Source: Ichthyophonus hoferi
Lineage: Eukaryota; Opisthokonta; Ichthyosporea; Ichthyophonida; Ichthyophonidae
Assembly (NCBI GenBank): GCA_002751075.1
Contig: NAOQ01000836.1
Location: 6,231 to 25,627, forward strand
Length of the DNA: 19,397 nt
Direction of reading: 5' to 3'
The notes beneath the pieces were generated by a model. The model ran no database searches, was not told the DNA's origin, and saw only the letters and a list, made by a program, of their open reading frames with translations. Below, piece by piece: positions 1-10,782 of the stretch. The position numbers were made by a program, and so were the translations under genes. Each line of letters opens with the position of its first letter. Position 1 is the stretch's first letter.

Positions 1-8
1 TATATACG

Positions 9-39
<31 letters not shown>

Positions 40-60
40 ATTGTATATATGTATATATAC

Positions 61-93
<33 letters not shown>

Positions 94-120
94 TGCATGT
101 ATGCATGTATGCATGTATAT
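1..120. repeat. TATG/TATA microsatellite
   Basis: Mostly (TATG)n with TATA and TGCATGTA variants. It lies in what is probably an intron of GRIPAP1, because the first visible exon begins only at 520. The rest of 121-519 holds no exon I can support; it contains several CCAAT or ATTGG pentamers and a pyrimidine-rich stretch before the acceptor at 519. Confidence 0.9.
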
Positions 121-519
121 AATAGTATCATAGTATGTTTGCATGAATGTGGGAGGGTGTGGTATATTGAAGTATTGACTCCATATAGTGATTAATACTA
201 GCATGTTCTAGATGTATGTGCACAGAGTTGTGTTAACCACGTGGCCATCCTTACCCTTTCCTATATAACCAACCAATGAAACATTAGGAGGGAGGGGGGC
301 ACCAATCGTACTAGACTGTAGTTAACTAAATGGCTTTTTATTGGCCTAATTAATCCTTCTTCATATTGATATACACGTTTATTGGATAATGGCCCGCACT
401 AATGGCTGATACGCATCAGATAGAAAGCTATATATGGTATATGTTAGATATGATATGGTATATATATAGTGTATAGCTTCCTCTTCCTATTGGATATAAC
501 AATGCCTTTCCTTCGCCAG

Positions 520-3500
520 AGACAATTTATAACCGATGCTGATGATAACCACAATGAGATTCTAGCCCTAGTAGATCGCCTTGGCCAATTGCAGCAGGAG
601 AACGAGGTAGGGATAAGCCTGTGGGCCAATGGTATTGCATATAACGGCCAATAGTATCACCTAATTACTCTACCAATAATACCACACGAGGGATGCCTGT
701 TTTTAGTGGCGACGTAATAACAACCTAGGTTTAGAGGCAAGAGAGAATCGCGATGGTGGGAGGGGTCCTTGTAAAATTAGGCCATAGACCCCAATGTAAT
801 CTAAATGCTTACAAAACCAATGAGAACCAATAATAGCATAGAGTAACACATAGTAAAATATAATACCATTTAATATCATACAATATCATATGTACATACC
901 CAATCACATCTTCCTTACCCTGCTGACCTCCCACCACTAACCGCATCCTATTGTTTATAGGAGGCCAATCAACTCCTGAAGGATGCTAGGGCAGGCCAGA
1001 AACTAGCAGAGAGGAAAGGGGTTGCATTGGTAGGGTGCATGTTGCTATGGTTACAACCAATGGGAGACAATAGCATGCTAATGTTAAGTCTTTTTTTATT
1101 GATTCAAGAGCACATCCTTGTATATATTTACACACTTTTACATTAATAAATCAACATTCTGGTTGCATTACGTTATGTATAACATGATGTGTATTTACAT
1201 ACCAGGGTGTATATCTGTTATGTATATATATAGAAACTACATCATACCTTTTTTACAACCCAAACTGACCATCAGCCAATCAGGTGAAGGACCTTAAGCG
1301 AGAAGTGAAGCAGAACCACATTAAAATACAGAAATTAGAACTAGAGCTGGCTGACTTGAAAAATAGTAAGTTGTGATTGGTAGGTTATGTTATATACCTT
1401 AAAAGTGTGGATATTATGATTGGGTTAGTAGTATAAAGAAAGGATAGAGAGAGAAAAAGGGAGAAGAATTAAGTAAAATAAATGAATCAAAGTACTTAAA
1501 TTACCCATCTAGAGGTTTATATATATATATATATAGATCGAACGAGGTCCAATGGGGAGAGACCATAATGTGATGGTGATTGATAGATAATGATTATAAT
1601 ATAAGTAATACTGTTTGCATTTTTGGATTTAAAAGAGAGTAGAGTCGATAGATAGAAGGAGAGAGACAGAAAGACTTAGTGTATATATATAGTGTATATA
1701 ATGTATATATATAGTGTATGTAATGTATATATATAGTGTATATAATGCATATATATAGTAGGTAGGAGACCGGGTGGTCTGTGTATATATGTAGATATAT
1801 GTGTATATTTGCATGTGTAGATGTATGTAGAGAACAAGGCAGAGATGATATACGAAGAAATAACTAGTCTAGGGGGGGCTAAAAGGTAAATTAAAATTAA
1901 AATAATTTACCTATCAAGCGGGTATGTTAAATATTAACCAATAAGCATGGGGTGCTAGACTCTATTAGTACTATGCATTCCCCGGAAGAATCCAAGGTAG
2001 ACGCTGCATTGGCTAATCGGCTTAGTATGGAGTCCACTATGTCCGAGGATAGGCACTCGGCCTTTTTAAGAATAGAGGTAGGGTAGGATAGGATAGGTAG
2101 GGTAGGGTAGGTGGTGTACGGGCTGTATAGACCTGGTCTGCTGGTATGACTGTTTCATTTCATTGTATTTTTCTTGGCTACTATTCATTGTTTTAATGAT
2201 AATGTATGTTGTATTTTCAATTAATACTCTTTTTTTTATTTTTTTCAATATACAGATTTTTTGATGCTTAGAAACTTCTATTTGGCTATGTGCTTTCCAG
2301 TATATCTATTTTCATTTGCATATACACATATCTATACACTTACATAAAAACCAATGCTCACGTACTCAGAGTGAGGCGTCCCTGTCAAGTTCCTTTTTTA
2401 GTAATCGATTTCATTCAACACCACAATACCAAGAGTTAGAGCAGGTACATATACCTCTTCCTCTCTCTCTATTTTCCTCCTACCTACACACTCAATCTGT
2501 ACTATATATCTTGGTATGTAGGTGGCTGGGTAGGGGAAGTAAGCACTGGTTTAATATTATTGCATAAAGATTGTATATTGCTAGAAAATTGAAACCTGGT
2601 TTGTGGTTTGGTAAATAATTACCGATATTGCATTGTATTTTATTACATTATACTATACTCTACTCTACTCTACTCTACTATACTGTATTGTATTATAGTA
2701 TATTACATTATACTATACTCCTCTCTACTCTACTATATTGTATTATACTATATTACATTATACTATACTCTACTATACTATACTATATTATATTATACTG
2801 TACTCTACTATACTATACTATACTGTACTATAGTATATTACATTATACAATACTATACTATATTATATTATACTTTACTCTACTCTACTATACTATATTA
2901 TACTATACTATACTCTACTCTACTATATTGTATCATAGTATATTACATTCTATGACGTCAACTTTGCCACGTGCTGTATTTATCTAACTCAGCCCCCTTC
3001 CACGTGCACAATTATGTAGAACGATATGCAAGTACTACCTTTAGCCCTTTATAGAGTTATTTGATTGGGTACTTAAATTTATATGTATATACTATTGTAA
3101 CAGGTTCTCCACTAAGATGTAGCAAATGCACCAATTAGGCTTCTACCTTCTGGTCAGCTCATTTCAATTATTTATTAATTGGTTCATATAATTTGATTGA
3201 GTATATAAAATACTAAAATGAAATAACCATGAAACCATTTCTAAGATTTAATCATATAAAAGAAAAACGTCTATTTGGATCGTTTGTAGCTATAAATGTC
3301 CACTTATCTAATTTTTTAAAAAACTTAAAAAGGAAGTCATAACTGCACACCAATATAACCACAAGAATACAATCTTAAAGAGAATATGATTGTATTGTAT
3401 TTTCTTTTAATTTATAACGGCTATTGGTTGATCAGATAAGAGCACTAGAAGAAGATAACGCACAGCTGATTGGACGAGTGGCTGAATTGCAGTGCGAGGA

Positions 3501-5506
3501 GAGTAGTTTACAAGAGAAGGTATATGATTGGTTGTCCGCCTGTAATTTACAGGAAGTGGGGGCTTATACCAGTATGCAATGGGCTTTAGGGTGTTTAGGT
3601 ATCCAATCAGAAAGGGCAGTGTGCTTTCTCTACCACTAGGAGAGGTTATAGGGTGGCACAGACATAATATGGTTGAATGATTATCATTTGTAGATGAGGC
3701 TAGCGAGAAGGTACTGGTAGATTAGCTATTGACTTGTTTGCATAGAATAATACCTAGACGTATATAGATCTATATACTTACATACAACCGGTGTATTGTA
3801 TGTTTACAATCCGATTTTACTCTATATCATATATATTTAACCAAGCTATATCATTGGTAAATGGTCACAGGTTAAATTTCTTGAACAAAAAAACCGATTA
3901 TTAGGGCAGGATTTGATGGTGAAATCCAATATTATCAAGCAATACATGATGGACAGTAAGGCTGGTGGGCAATACTCTCCCCTTCCTCTCTCTCCCTCTC
4001 CCTCCCTCTTCCCCTCCCGCCCTCTTCATGCCCTCTTCATGCCCTACATCTTATCTTGTTTCCAAAGCCAATCTACTGTTCTATATCTCTTATATAATGA
4101 CATATGATTGGCCATCATTTATTCCCTCTCTACCATCCTTCCAACCCTGGCCCACTTTCTTGCTCTCATTCCTTTCTCATTATATCACAGACTATACATG
4201 GTATAGCTATACCTTATACTATACTAGTACTACATATAAAGATATATCTATATCTTTACTGATAGTTTCCTGTCAATGTGATGCTACATCAACCAATGGG
4301 GGGCCCTAACTATATATAGGACAAACATTAAAATGCATTCGTAGTGATGATTGGTTTAATATCAAGCAGGTAGTATCTGGAGATGTGCCAATCTAGGAAT
4401 AGATCTCATATATATGCCTTATTTAGTATTATATGAATCACCTTATTTAGAATGTTTAGAGTTAATGACAGGGTAAATATCATACCTCTCTATCATCATA
4501 TTCTTACACTCTGCCGGAGGCCACATAATGTTAGTATGTCATGTTTCTATGAGCGCAGTGATTCTGATGGTTACCATGGTTACCCGTGTATAGGTGCTGT
4601 TGTAGGTAGACGAATGGAGAAGAGTTCCGAGGTGAGTGACAGGCTGTGTATATATATAGGGATAGAGGAATAGAGAAATGCCATAATATACATATACTAG
4701 ATATGTGTGCATTTCGTCAATTGAATGATTTAAACAGAGTGTATGCTGTTACCATTATGGTTGTACATATAATATACCTTTTTACTATGCATCATATGCA
4801 CTGCATTATACTATTATATGCCCGCCATACCCACCCCTACGATTACTATGACCATACAGTCTGTATACACTAGTATTATGTCTAATTATATCTAGTTATA
4901 TCTAATTATATCATTGTTCTGTCTTAGCATGAGGATATTGGTGATAAAATTGCCACGGCTTTTAAGGACATAAGGACGGGCTGGGGATATAACGCTAATG
5001 AGATGCAAAAAAGACTACAGTCAATGCTAGAAGAGACATTAACTAAGAATATTACCTTGATGGTAAGGGTCCTCATGTATTGTTATGGGTCGTAGTGCTA
5101 ATGTTAGTGTTGAGCTTATTATTGTTGTTGTTGTTGTTGTTGTTGTTGTTATTGTTGTTATTATTATTATTATTATACCACCAACTGTACAACTTTGACC
5201 TATAGAATACCAAGTTATGTCAATGGTTAGCTATATTCTATTTGACCCCTTAGATACAGGCATACAGCTACACACATGATCCAATTAACTCAATATATAT
5301 CACCATCTTTCTATGTCTATTTTTATTTTTTTTACTTTCCTTTCCCTTCTCACCGAGTGATCCTGTTATCTACTCTATATACGCGTTCACACATTCTATC
5401 TTTCTCCCTACAGTCTAGTCTGGAAGCACTTGGTCAAGAAAATGATTTGCTACGTATGCAGATAGTAGAACTATCAAAACAGATGCCTGTCTCTACCACA
5501 GTATAA
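520..5506 (+). CDS. GRIPAP1: GRIPAP1 (GRASP-1) orthologue, 3' part, eleven exons
   Basis: Exons: 520-606, 961-1029, 1284-1365, 1959-2077, 2370-2444, 3436-3519, 3871-3955, 4191-4200, 4559-4631, 4928-5062 and 5414-5506 (stop TAA 5504-5506). They join in phase to 303 residues, partial at the 5' end. Identity rests on remembered similarity to the C-terminal half of animal GRASP-1. The second and third exons join to GQKLAERKGVALVKDLKREV, like mammalian GQRILEKKGSAALKDLKRQL. SLQEKVKFLEQ at an exon junction, then IIKQYMMDS, mirrors MLEEKVKHLE...IIETYVMDS. MQKRLQSMLEETLTKN mirrors LQNMLEEQLTKN, and the last exon matches the EIVRLSKE heptads. Most of it is predicted coiled coil; a serine-rich linker lies in exons 4-5. 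In mammals the protein binds GRIP1 and links Rab4 to Rab11 recycling endosomes; that role is inferred here. Exon 7 could instead end at 3964 in the same phase. Exon 8 is the least certain piece. The protein ends in STTV, unlike the mammalian tail I recall. Confidence 0.9.
1691..1756. repeat. 22-bp tandem repeat, three copies
   Basis: Three consecutive 22-nt units, each AGTGTATRTAATGYATATATAT, in the 593-nt GRIPAP1 intron 1366-1958. Partial unit sequence extends a little on each side. The rest of this intron is AT-rich and shows no further coding signal. Confidence 0.85.
2076..2113 (+). repeat. GTAGG-rich tract at a splice donor
   Basis: The GRIPAP1 donor GAG|GTAGGG opens directly into repeated GTAGG, GATAG and GGGTA units. 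The tract is G-rich on the coding strand, and runs of G just inside introns are known to act as splicing enhancers. It resembles telomere repeats only loosely. Confidence 0.7.
2630..2950. repeat. TACTA/CTCTA pentanucleotide satellite
   Basis: About 320 bp of degenerate TATAC, TACTA and CTCTA units inside the 991-nt GRIPAP1 intron 2445-3435. The phrase TATTACATTATACTATACTC restarts at 2641, 2701 and 2751, with a decayed copy near 2836, so there is a higher-order unit of about 50-100 bp. The long tyrosine/leucine open frames across it are produced by the repeat itself. The rest of the intron is AT-rich with no exon seen. Confidence 0.9.
3972..4033 (+). repeat. Pyrimidine-rich CT tract
   Basis: A CT-rich run of roughly 60 nt begins soon after the exon 7 donor of GRIPAP1, then repeats CCCTCTTCATG twice (around 4020-4043). 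It lies in the intron before the proposed 10-nt microexon and could bind a polypyrimidine-tract protein; that role is inference. Confidence 0.7.
4191..4200 (+). other. GRIPAP1: Candidate 10-nt microexon of GRIPAP1
   Basis: The exon ending at 3955 leaves one base of a codon, while the exon starting at 4559 needs two bases before it, because its other two frames hit stops. An intervening exon with a length of 1 modulo 3 is therefore required. The best candidate follows a long pyrimidine tract (4152-4190, ending CACAG) and is followed by GTATAG. It codes for parts of Asn-Tyr-Thr-Cys across its junctions. This is inferred from phase and splice signals only. Confidence 0.5.
5117..5176. repeat. TTG/TTA trinucleotide microsatellite
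   Basis: A run of (TTG)n passing into (TTA)n in the last GRIPAP1 intron, 5063-5413. It is probably length-polymorphic. The remainder of the intron ends in a normal pyrimidine-rich acceptor at 5413. Confidence 0.9.
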
Positions 5507-5579
5507 TCAATCGTGAATAGACTGCATGCTGTGAGGCCACTATGACTAGATACATTCCAAGTCTTAGCAGGCAAAGTTA

Positions 5580-5585
5580 AATAAA
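5580..5585 (+). terminator. Poly(A) signal of GRIPAP1
   Basis: A canonical AATAAA lies 74 nt after the GRIPAP1 stop codon, implying a very short 3' untranslated region. No other canonical hexamer was seen between the stop and this point. Confidence 0.7.
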
Positions 5586-6064
5586 ACACATTGAAAGCCA
5601 CATTGCGTCTAATTACTACATCATCTTCTGCCATTTGTTTAGACCGATGTTTTTATTTAATATTGTTGGTGTATATAGCTATTGTCTCTGTTTGTGTAAA
5701 TGAAGAATATGGGTGGTATATAGTATCATATCTTTCAAGCTATGGGTCTAGTACATTCAACACTTAAGTATATTTAGATAGCTCATTAATGTGACATTGT
5801 AATTAAGATAATTTATAGTTAATCCATTTTAGTAATAAATATTACTAGAAACCCTCCTATATACAAAAATGACTAAACTAGTATGTTATCTTATCTTGAC
5901 TTCATAAGGTAGAATATTTATCTGTACCAAAGCCGTACGGAAAAAAGATAGCATTTAAGTTGTGATGTGGGGTTTCCATTTATAATGGGTATTAATCATA
6001 CCTCCACTCCAACACGATGTTTATTTTTTAAGTTTTTAACTACGCAACACAACTGGGCTATGGT

Positions 6065-6376
6065 ATGACTGACCGACAGGCCAGTCTTGGACTAGAGGCT
6101 AACCAACCAGATGTCGAGTTTTTGTCAGGAACTGCTCAAATCTCATATGATAATAAATGTGTTATACAAAAGTATGTAGCTTTAGAGACAATACGTTATG
6201 ATGGTAGCAGTTCGGCCAAGTGTATTCATAAAAGGAAGTTCATCAGAACACTGAATTCTGTTAACCGGTTCATGGTCCATAACGATTGTATAATCTGTCG
6301 ATCTGTCAATCAATATCACAATTGTCCCGACTTATATATATATTATATTATTGGATTATGTCATAGCATAACATAA
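6065..6376 (+). CDS. Open reading frame of doubtful coding status, 103 residues
   Basis: An ATG-to-stop frame in the convergent intergenic space, beginning MTDRQASLGLEANQPDVEF. I recognise no family. It has no signal peptide or clear membrane segment, and the last third runs into AT-rich repeat-like sequence (LYIYYI). The first two thirds have a more balanced amino-acid mix than chance AT-rich frames usually show. It could be chance, a decayed gene piece, or an exon with its acceptor at 6079. No poly(A) signal follows closely. Confidence 0.2.
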   Translation: MTDRQASLGLEANQPDVEFLSGTAQISYDNKCVIQKYVALETIRYDGSSSAKCIHKRKFIRTLNSVNRFMVHNDCIICRSVNQYHNCPDLYIYYIIGLCHSIT

Positions 6377-6478
6377 CACATTATAGTACACCATACTATA
6401 TCATATCTTGTCCTATTATACTCTATCCTATCCTATTATATTCTATCCTATCCCACTATCCCATATCATATTATATCA
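6361..6478. repeat. TCCTA/TATCC pentanucleotide tract
   Basis: Degenerate five-base units (TCCTA, CATAC, TATCC) similar in style to the satellite at 2630-2950. It lies just downstream of the ABAT poly(A) signal. Confidence 0.75.
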
Positions 6479-6618
6479 CCTGTCTTGGTGTATTTCAAGC
6501 CAATCAGTCACATTACCATGATGCAGGACTTAACACCCAACCTCAACATATGTCTAATATAGCAATGGTAAAAGCGGTAATAATAATAGACACACATAAC
6601 TCCCATAGGAATAGTATC

Positions 6619-6624
6619 TTTATT
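6619..6624 (-). terminator. Poly(A) signal of ABAT
   Basis: AATAAA on the minus strand (TTTATT on the plus strand), about 150 nt downstream of the ABAT stop at 6773. The transcript therefore ends about 1 kb from the GRIPAP1 poly(A) signal, so the two convergent genes do not overlap. Confidence 0.65.
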
Positions 6625-6772
6625 TTAACCCAGTTAATACTATATACATAACAGTATGTCGACATTTACATTGGCAATCCAACAAGCAATCCAACAAACA
6701 ATCCAACGACAAAACACTGAACCACCCTAATGCAACCCCGTGATTATTTGATTATCTCTGGTTGTTCTAGTT

Positions 6773-9700
6773 CTATGCCACCTGCGATCTAGCTACACGT
6801 TCCAGAATCTCCAGGAATATGTCTGCATGCTTCTTCTACAAGGATGGTATGTGTAGATAAAGATGTCAGAATAGAAAGCAGTGAAAGAAGGCATTATATA
6901 CAAGTATTGGCGGCCTAAAGAGAATATATATATATATATCAGTACTACATGTAAGGCATGTTCAGATGAATCTACGGAGAGAAAGAGCAGGCACGGTAAT
7001 TATTATAGTAGGAGGATCGGTAGGTAGGTACGGGAGAGAGAGTATTATAAAGCTCTCTGTGGGAGAGAAAGGGATTGGGTTTATTCATGTGTCCTAGGGA
7101 AAGAAATGAGAAATGTACGAACAAACAAACACCTACCTGAAAGACAAGCATGGGTCGTAGTCTAACGGTACGGTCACCACAACCACTAATCTGAACCCTG
7201 TATGTATGTATGCGTGAGTGAGTGTTGGGTTGTTCGTCCACGTGAAGGGCTAGGACAGGTTATAGTTGCATGCGCTTTAGTGTATAGTATAGTATATAGG
7301 GTATAGTATAGTATATAAAATGAACAAGAGAAAGAATATAATTAATAGTGTAAGGAAGCAATCAAGGGGGCGCGACAGACATTCTGCTAGGGATAGTGCT
7401 AATAATACATGTACATTCAGTTGCAACTATATATATGACAAGGGAAAATGGGCTAGCATAGTAATATAGGGATAGTAATACAAGTATTGAAGATTACAAT
7501 ACACAAATATTATTATCTGTAAATTGCACTAGAACATTATGGATGTGAGTGAAAGAAACATAGAAAAACAAAGTAAAAGTGAGTAGAGAACGAATTTAGA
7601 ACAAAGCCATCTAAATATATAGAAAATAAACAAAAGAAATAATTCTAAAAAGGCCTGCATATATGTATGCATATTACTACTACAGCCAATATTACAAGCA
7701 GCATCCCCTATTCGTACCCACTAAGTAGCTATGAACGCATTACACAATGTAATGGCCTACCCTGCCTGTCTCATGCCTGTAATGAGAGTCTCCCTACAGA
7801 CCGGGCTGGCACAGTCGAAGGCTATGATAAACCCCTGAGGGATGCATAGATAGTTAGTTACATAACATATAGTATCGTATAGCATAGTGTAATATAGTAA
7901 GATATAATATAATATAATACAATCTAATATAGTATAGTATAGTATAAAAGCATACTGCTTTACTCGTCATATCCCAAAATAATTATATACATAATATGTG
8001 TGGTTTTTGGTGTATTTTAAAAGGAATGTGCATGTTTGTAATATCTATATGGTCTCTGTTGGGCTAGTAAGGCCTGGAGTGGAAATATGCACGTGTGATG
8101 TGTGACGCAAGGGCCATATATAGACATCCTAACTAAGCGTGCATACTACACTTAATACACTCATATCATACTTAAACATTACAACATACTTTAAATTTTA
8201 AACTTAAATCCATACTAGTGTAAGTGTTTAGTGATTATAGATAAATGGAAGGGTAGGCCAGGGACAGGGCTGTGGCTCTAGAGGTTAGAGAGGTTATAGG
8301 AGTTAGAGTAGAAGTAGGCTACCTACCAAACCGCGAGGGTTGAGGATGATGCCGGGTGGCAGTCTACCGGAAATACCTTTAATTCCCTCTAACAGGTATG
8401 ACCCTACTTCTCGCACGTTCTCTAATAGTCCACACCGATCTATTTCCTTAATTAATGTCTGTGCGTACAGAAGGCGCACTGGATCTCCCATCCATCTGTG
8501 ATTGGTAGGTTATCAGAGGGGCATGAATAGGCGAATAGAATGGTTGAGGTGAGAATATAATGTGGGGATCGGGGGATAGGGGGATAGTCTCATTAAAGCT
8601 ATGTGAAGGAGAGGGAAGAAGGCGTGAGAGAGGCTAGTAATTGCAAACAGAGAGGAACATAGGTATGTGTAAATAGATAGAGTAATAGTAATAAAGAGAA
8701 ATAAAATATACTCTGGGTAAAGAGAGGTATTCAGGGGCCTTACGTATTAAAGTTTCTATAGGGAAGATTAGGACGGAAGCAAGAGTTGTGGTAGAACCCT
8801 GCCGCCTGTATAGGCCACCAGACAGAGAGAGAGAGAGAGAGAGTTAAACAGAGGCTCACGGGAGGGTGACAGTGTGTACAAAATGATATATACCAAGGTT
8901 GGGCTGGGAATGATAACGCCATATATGTGTAAAGACATTACATGAATTCATGTACTATGGGTGTATGGTATAAGGTATAGGCTATAGGCTATAGGGTATA
9001 GGGTATACATCATATCAATACATATGCTTAATAATATATGTACATAATAATAAAAAAGCAAATACACATGACCACTCGAGCAACATCTAAATACTACTAC
9101 TATATTTATAATATTAAAAATACAAGCACGTGTGAATCTACAGAATGAAAATAAACGGAGGACCAAGGCATAAGAAATAGTATAGTCATAGTCACAGCCA
9201 TATGTCCTACCAAACAAACATTAAAACAAACCAAAATCAATGTAGAAAAATGCGTGTAGATATGTGTGTATGTGTATATATATACATCTATCAATACATG
9301 CAATCACAACCAAGCACATATATATACCTGCATTTTCTTGGCAAAGGTGACGATGTCAGGGGGTTCAGGAAGGCCCCAATGCTCGTGGGCCCACATTTTA
9401 CCAGTAGCACCCACGCCTGTCTGAACCTAAACATAGGTCATAGGAGAGAGGAGAAAAGGTAGGGTATATAGGATATACAGTAAAGAAGAAGAAAATGTGG
9501 CAAAGATTTAAGAACAGGAAGGGGAGAAAGGGAGAGTGATGATTGGAAAACGTAAATGAATTAGACGAATATGCTAAGAAAGTGAAAGTGAAATAGAATG
9601 GGATGGGATGGATTGTTGATTGGAGACCATTAAAATATATATCGGGGTCAAAGAGTAGGCATAGGTATAGGTATACAGATAATACAGAACTATAGAACTA

Positions 9701-10747
9701 TATAAGCCTTAGAAAAGACGGTAGGAATCCGTATCAATTGATGCTATTACCTATTACCCATTGCTGTTGACATACATATATATATATGTGTTTATACGAT
9801 GATTGCAACCAGAATGCAAGCGGCTTATTCTTTGGCCTCATAACTATAGGTACCTAATACATTGCACATAGCAAACTTCGCACGTGCATTCCATATACAC
9901 ATGGTTAAGAGACTGAGCACCATGACTTGCATACAGGGGGTTATTACAGCCAATCAATGGGGTTTGGGTTGTAAGTAATTTTTTATAATCCACCTTCCAG
10001 CCAACTAAGTCACTAAGTTAATATTATTCTGACTGATATCCCAAAGGTGCTGTAAAATTGTTTAAACCTATGGACCCAATATATATATTATGCATATCAA
10101 ATTACCTTTGCATGGACACATAGGTAGGTGTATTTTAACTACGTCTGTATGATAGTATACATAATAGTATAATAATATGTATAATAGTGTCCTGTAAATA
10201 TATATATATATATAATAGTATAAGAGTATGTAAGAATGTAGGTATGTATGGCTAGGGACAAGCATACAATTCTATGTGTAGTAAGCTTTAAACATTAACA
10301 GGGCCATAGGTATACAAGATCATTGTATTGCCAAGATAATTGGATATAGGAGTATGCCCATATATATGTACCTCTCCATACGTTGTATCTTTGTATATGT
10401 GTGTATGTAGGTTGTAGCAAACATGAATGTATGTAAGTATTGAATGTATGTAAGTACTGGGAGAGGGACACGTGCCTCGTCTACAATAAAGGTGACGTCA
10501 TGTTTCTTTAATAGAGCCTGTAGCTTTCGGAAGAATTCTGGACTGGCATGGTTATCACCACCCTCGGCCTACAGAAGTATTGTGTCAGATATATATAGGG
10601 AGAGAAAGGAAAGAGTAAGAGAGATTATTAACAGTCAGGTACACTGAAGGACCTTGGCTCAGTCAGTAAAGACAAGTAATACTCTGAAGTCACAGCCAAT
10701 GATCCCATCCCTATCAGTTTCTGTGTAAATTAAAATTTGGCTTAGGG

Positions 10748-10782
<35 letters not shown>

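Larger units (their letters stand above)
5507..6772. other. Tail-to-tail intergenic region between GRIPAP1 and ABAT
   Basis: About 1.27 kb holding the two facing 3' ends. It carries the poly(A) signals of both genes (5580 and 6619), one plus-strand open frame of doubtful status (6065-6376) and a pentanucleotide tract (6361-6478). No RNA gene, mobile element or further exon was recognised. Confidence 0.7.

Noticed and set aside
2078-2112. Telomere-like GTAGGG repeats
   Set aside because: Units vary between GTAGG, GATAG and GGGTA, the tract is 35 bp long and lies directly after a splice donor; it is not a telomere or clear interstitial telomere array.
2608-2987. Two overlapping plus-strand open frames of 115 and 119 codons made of Tyr, Leu, Ile and Ser
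   Set aside because: They are produced by the stop-free TACTA/CTCTA satellite; no real protein composition, and they lie inside a GRIPAP1 intron.
6972-7241. An 89-codon minus-strand frame
   Set aside because: Only 7137-7197 is coding (ABAT exon 15); the remainder is intron read-through.
8948-9303. Minus-strand frames of 89 and 65 codons rich in Tyr, Ile and Leu
   Set aside because: They lie in ABAT intron 11, have low-complexity AT-driven composition and no match to the enzyme.
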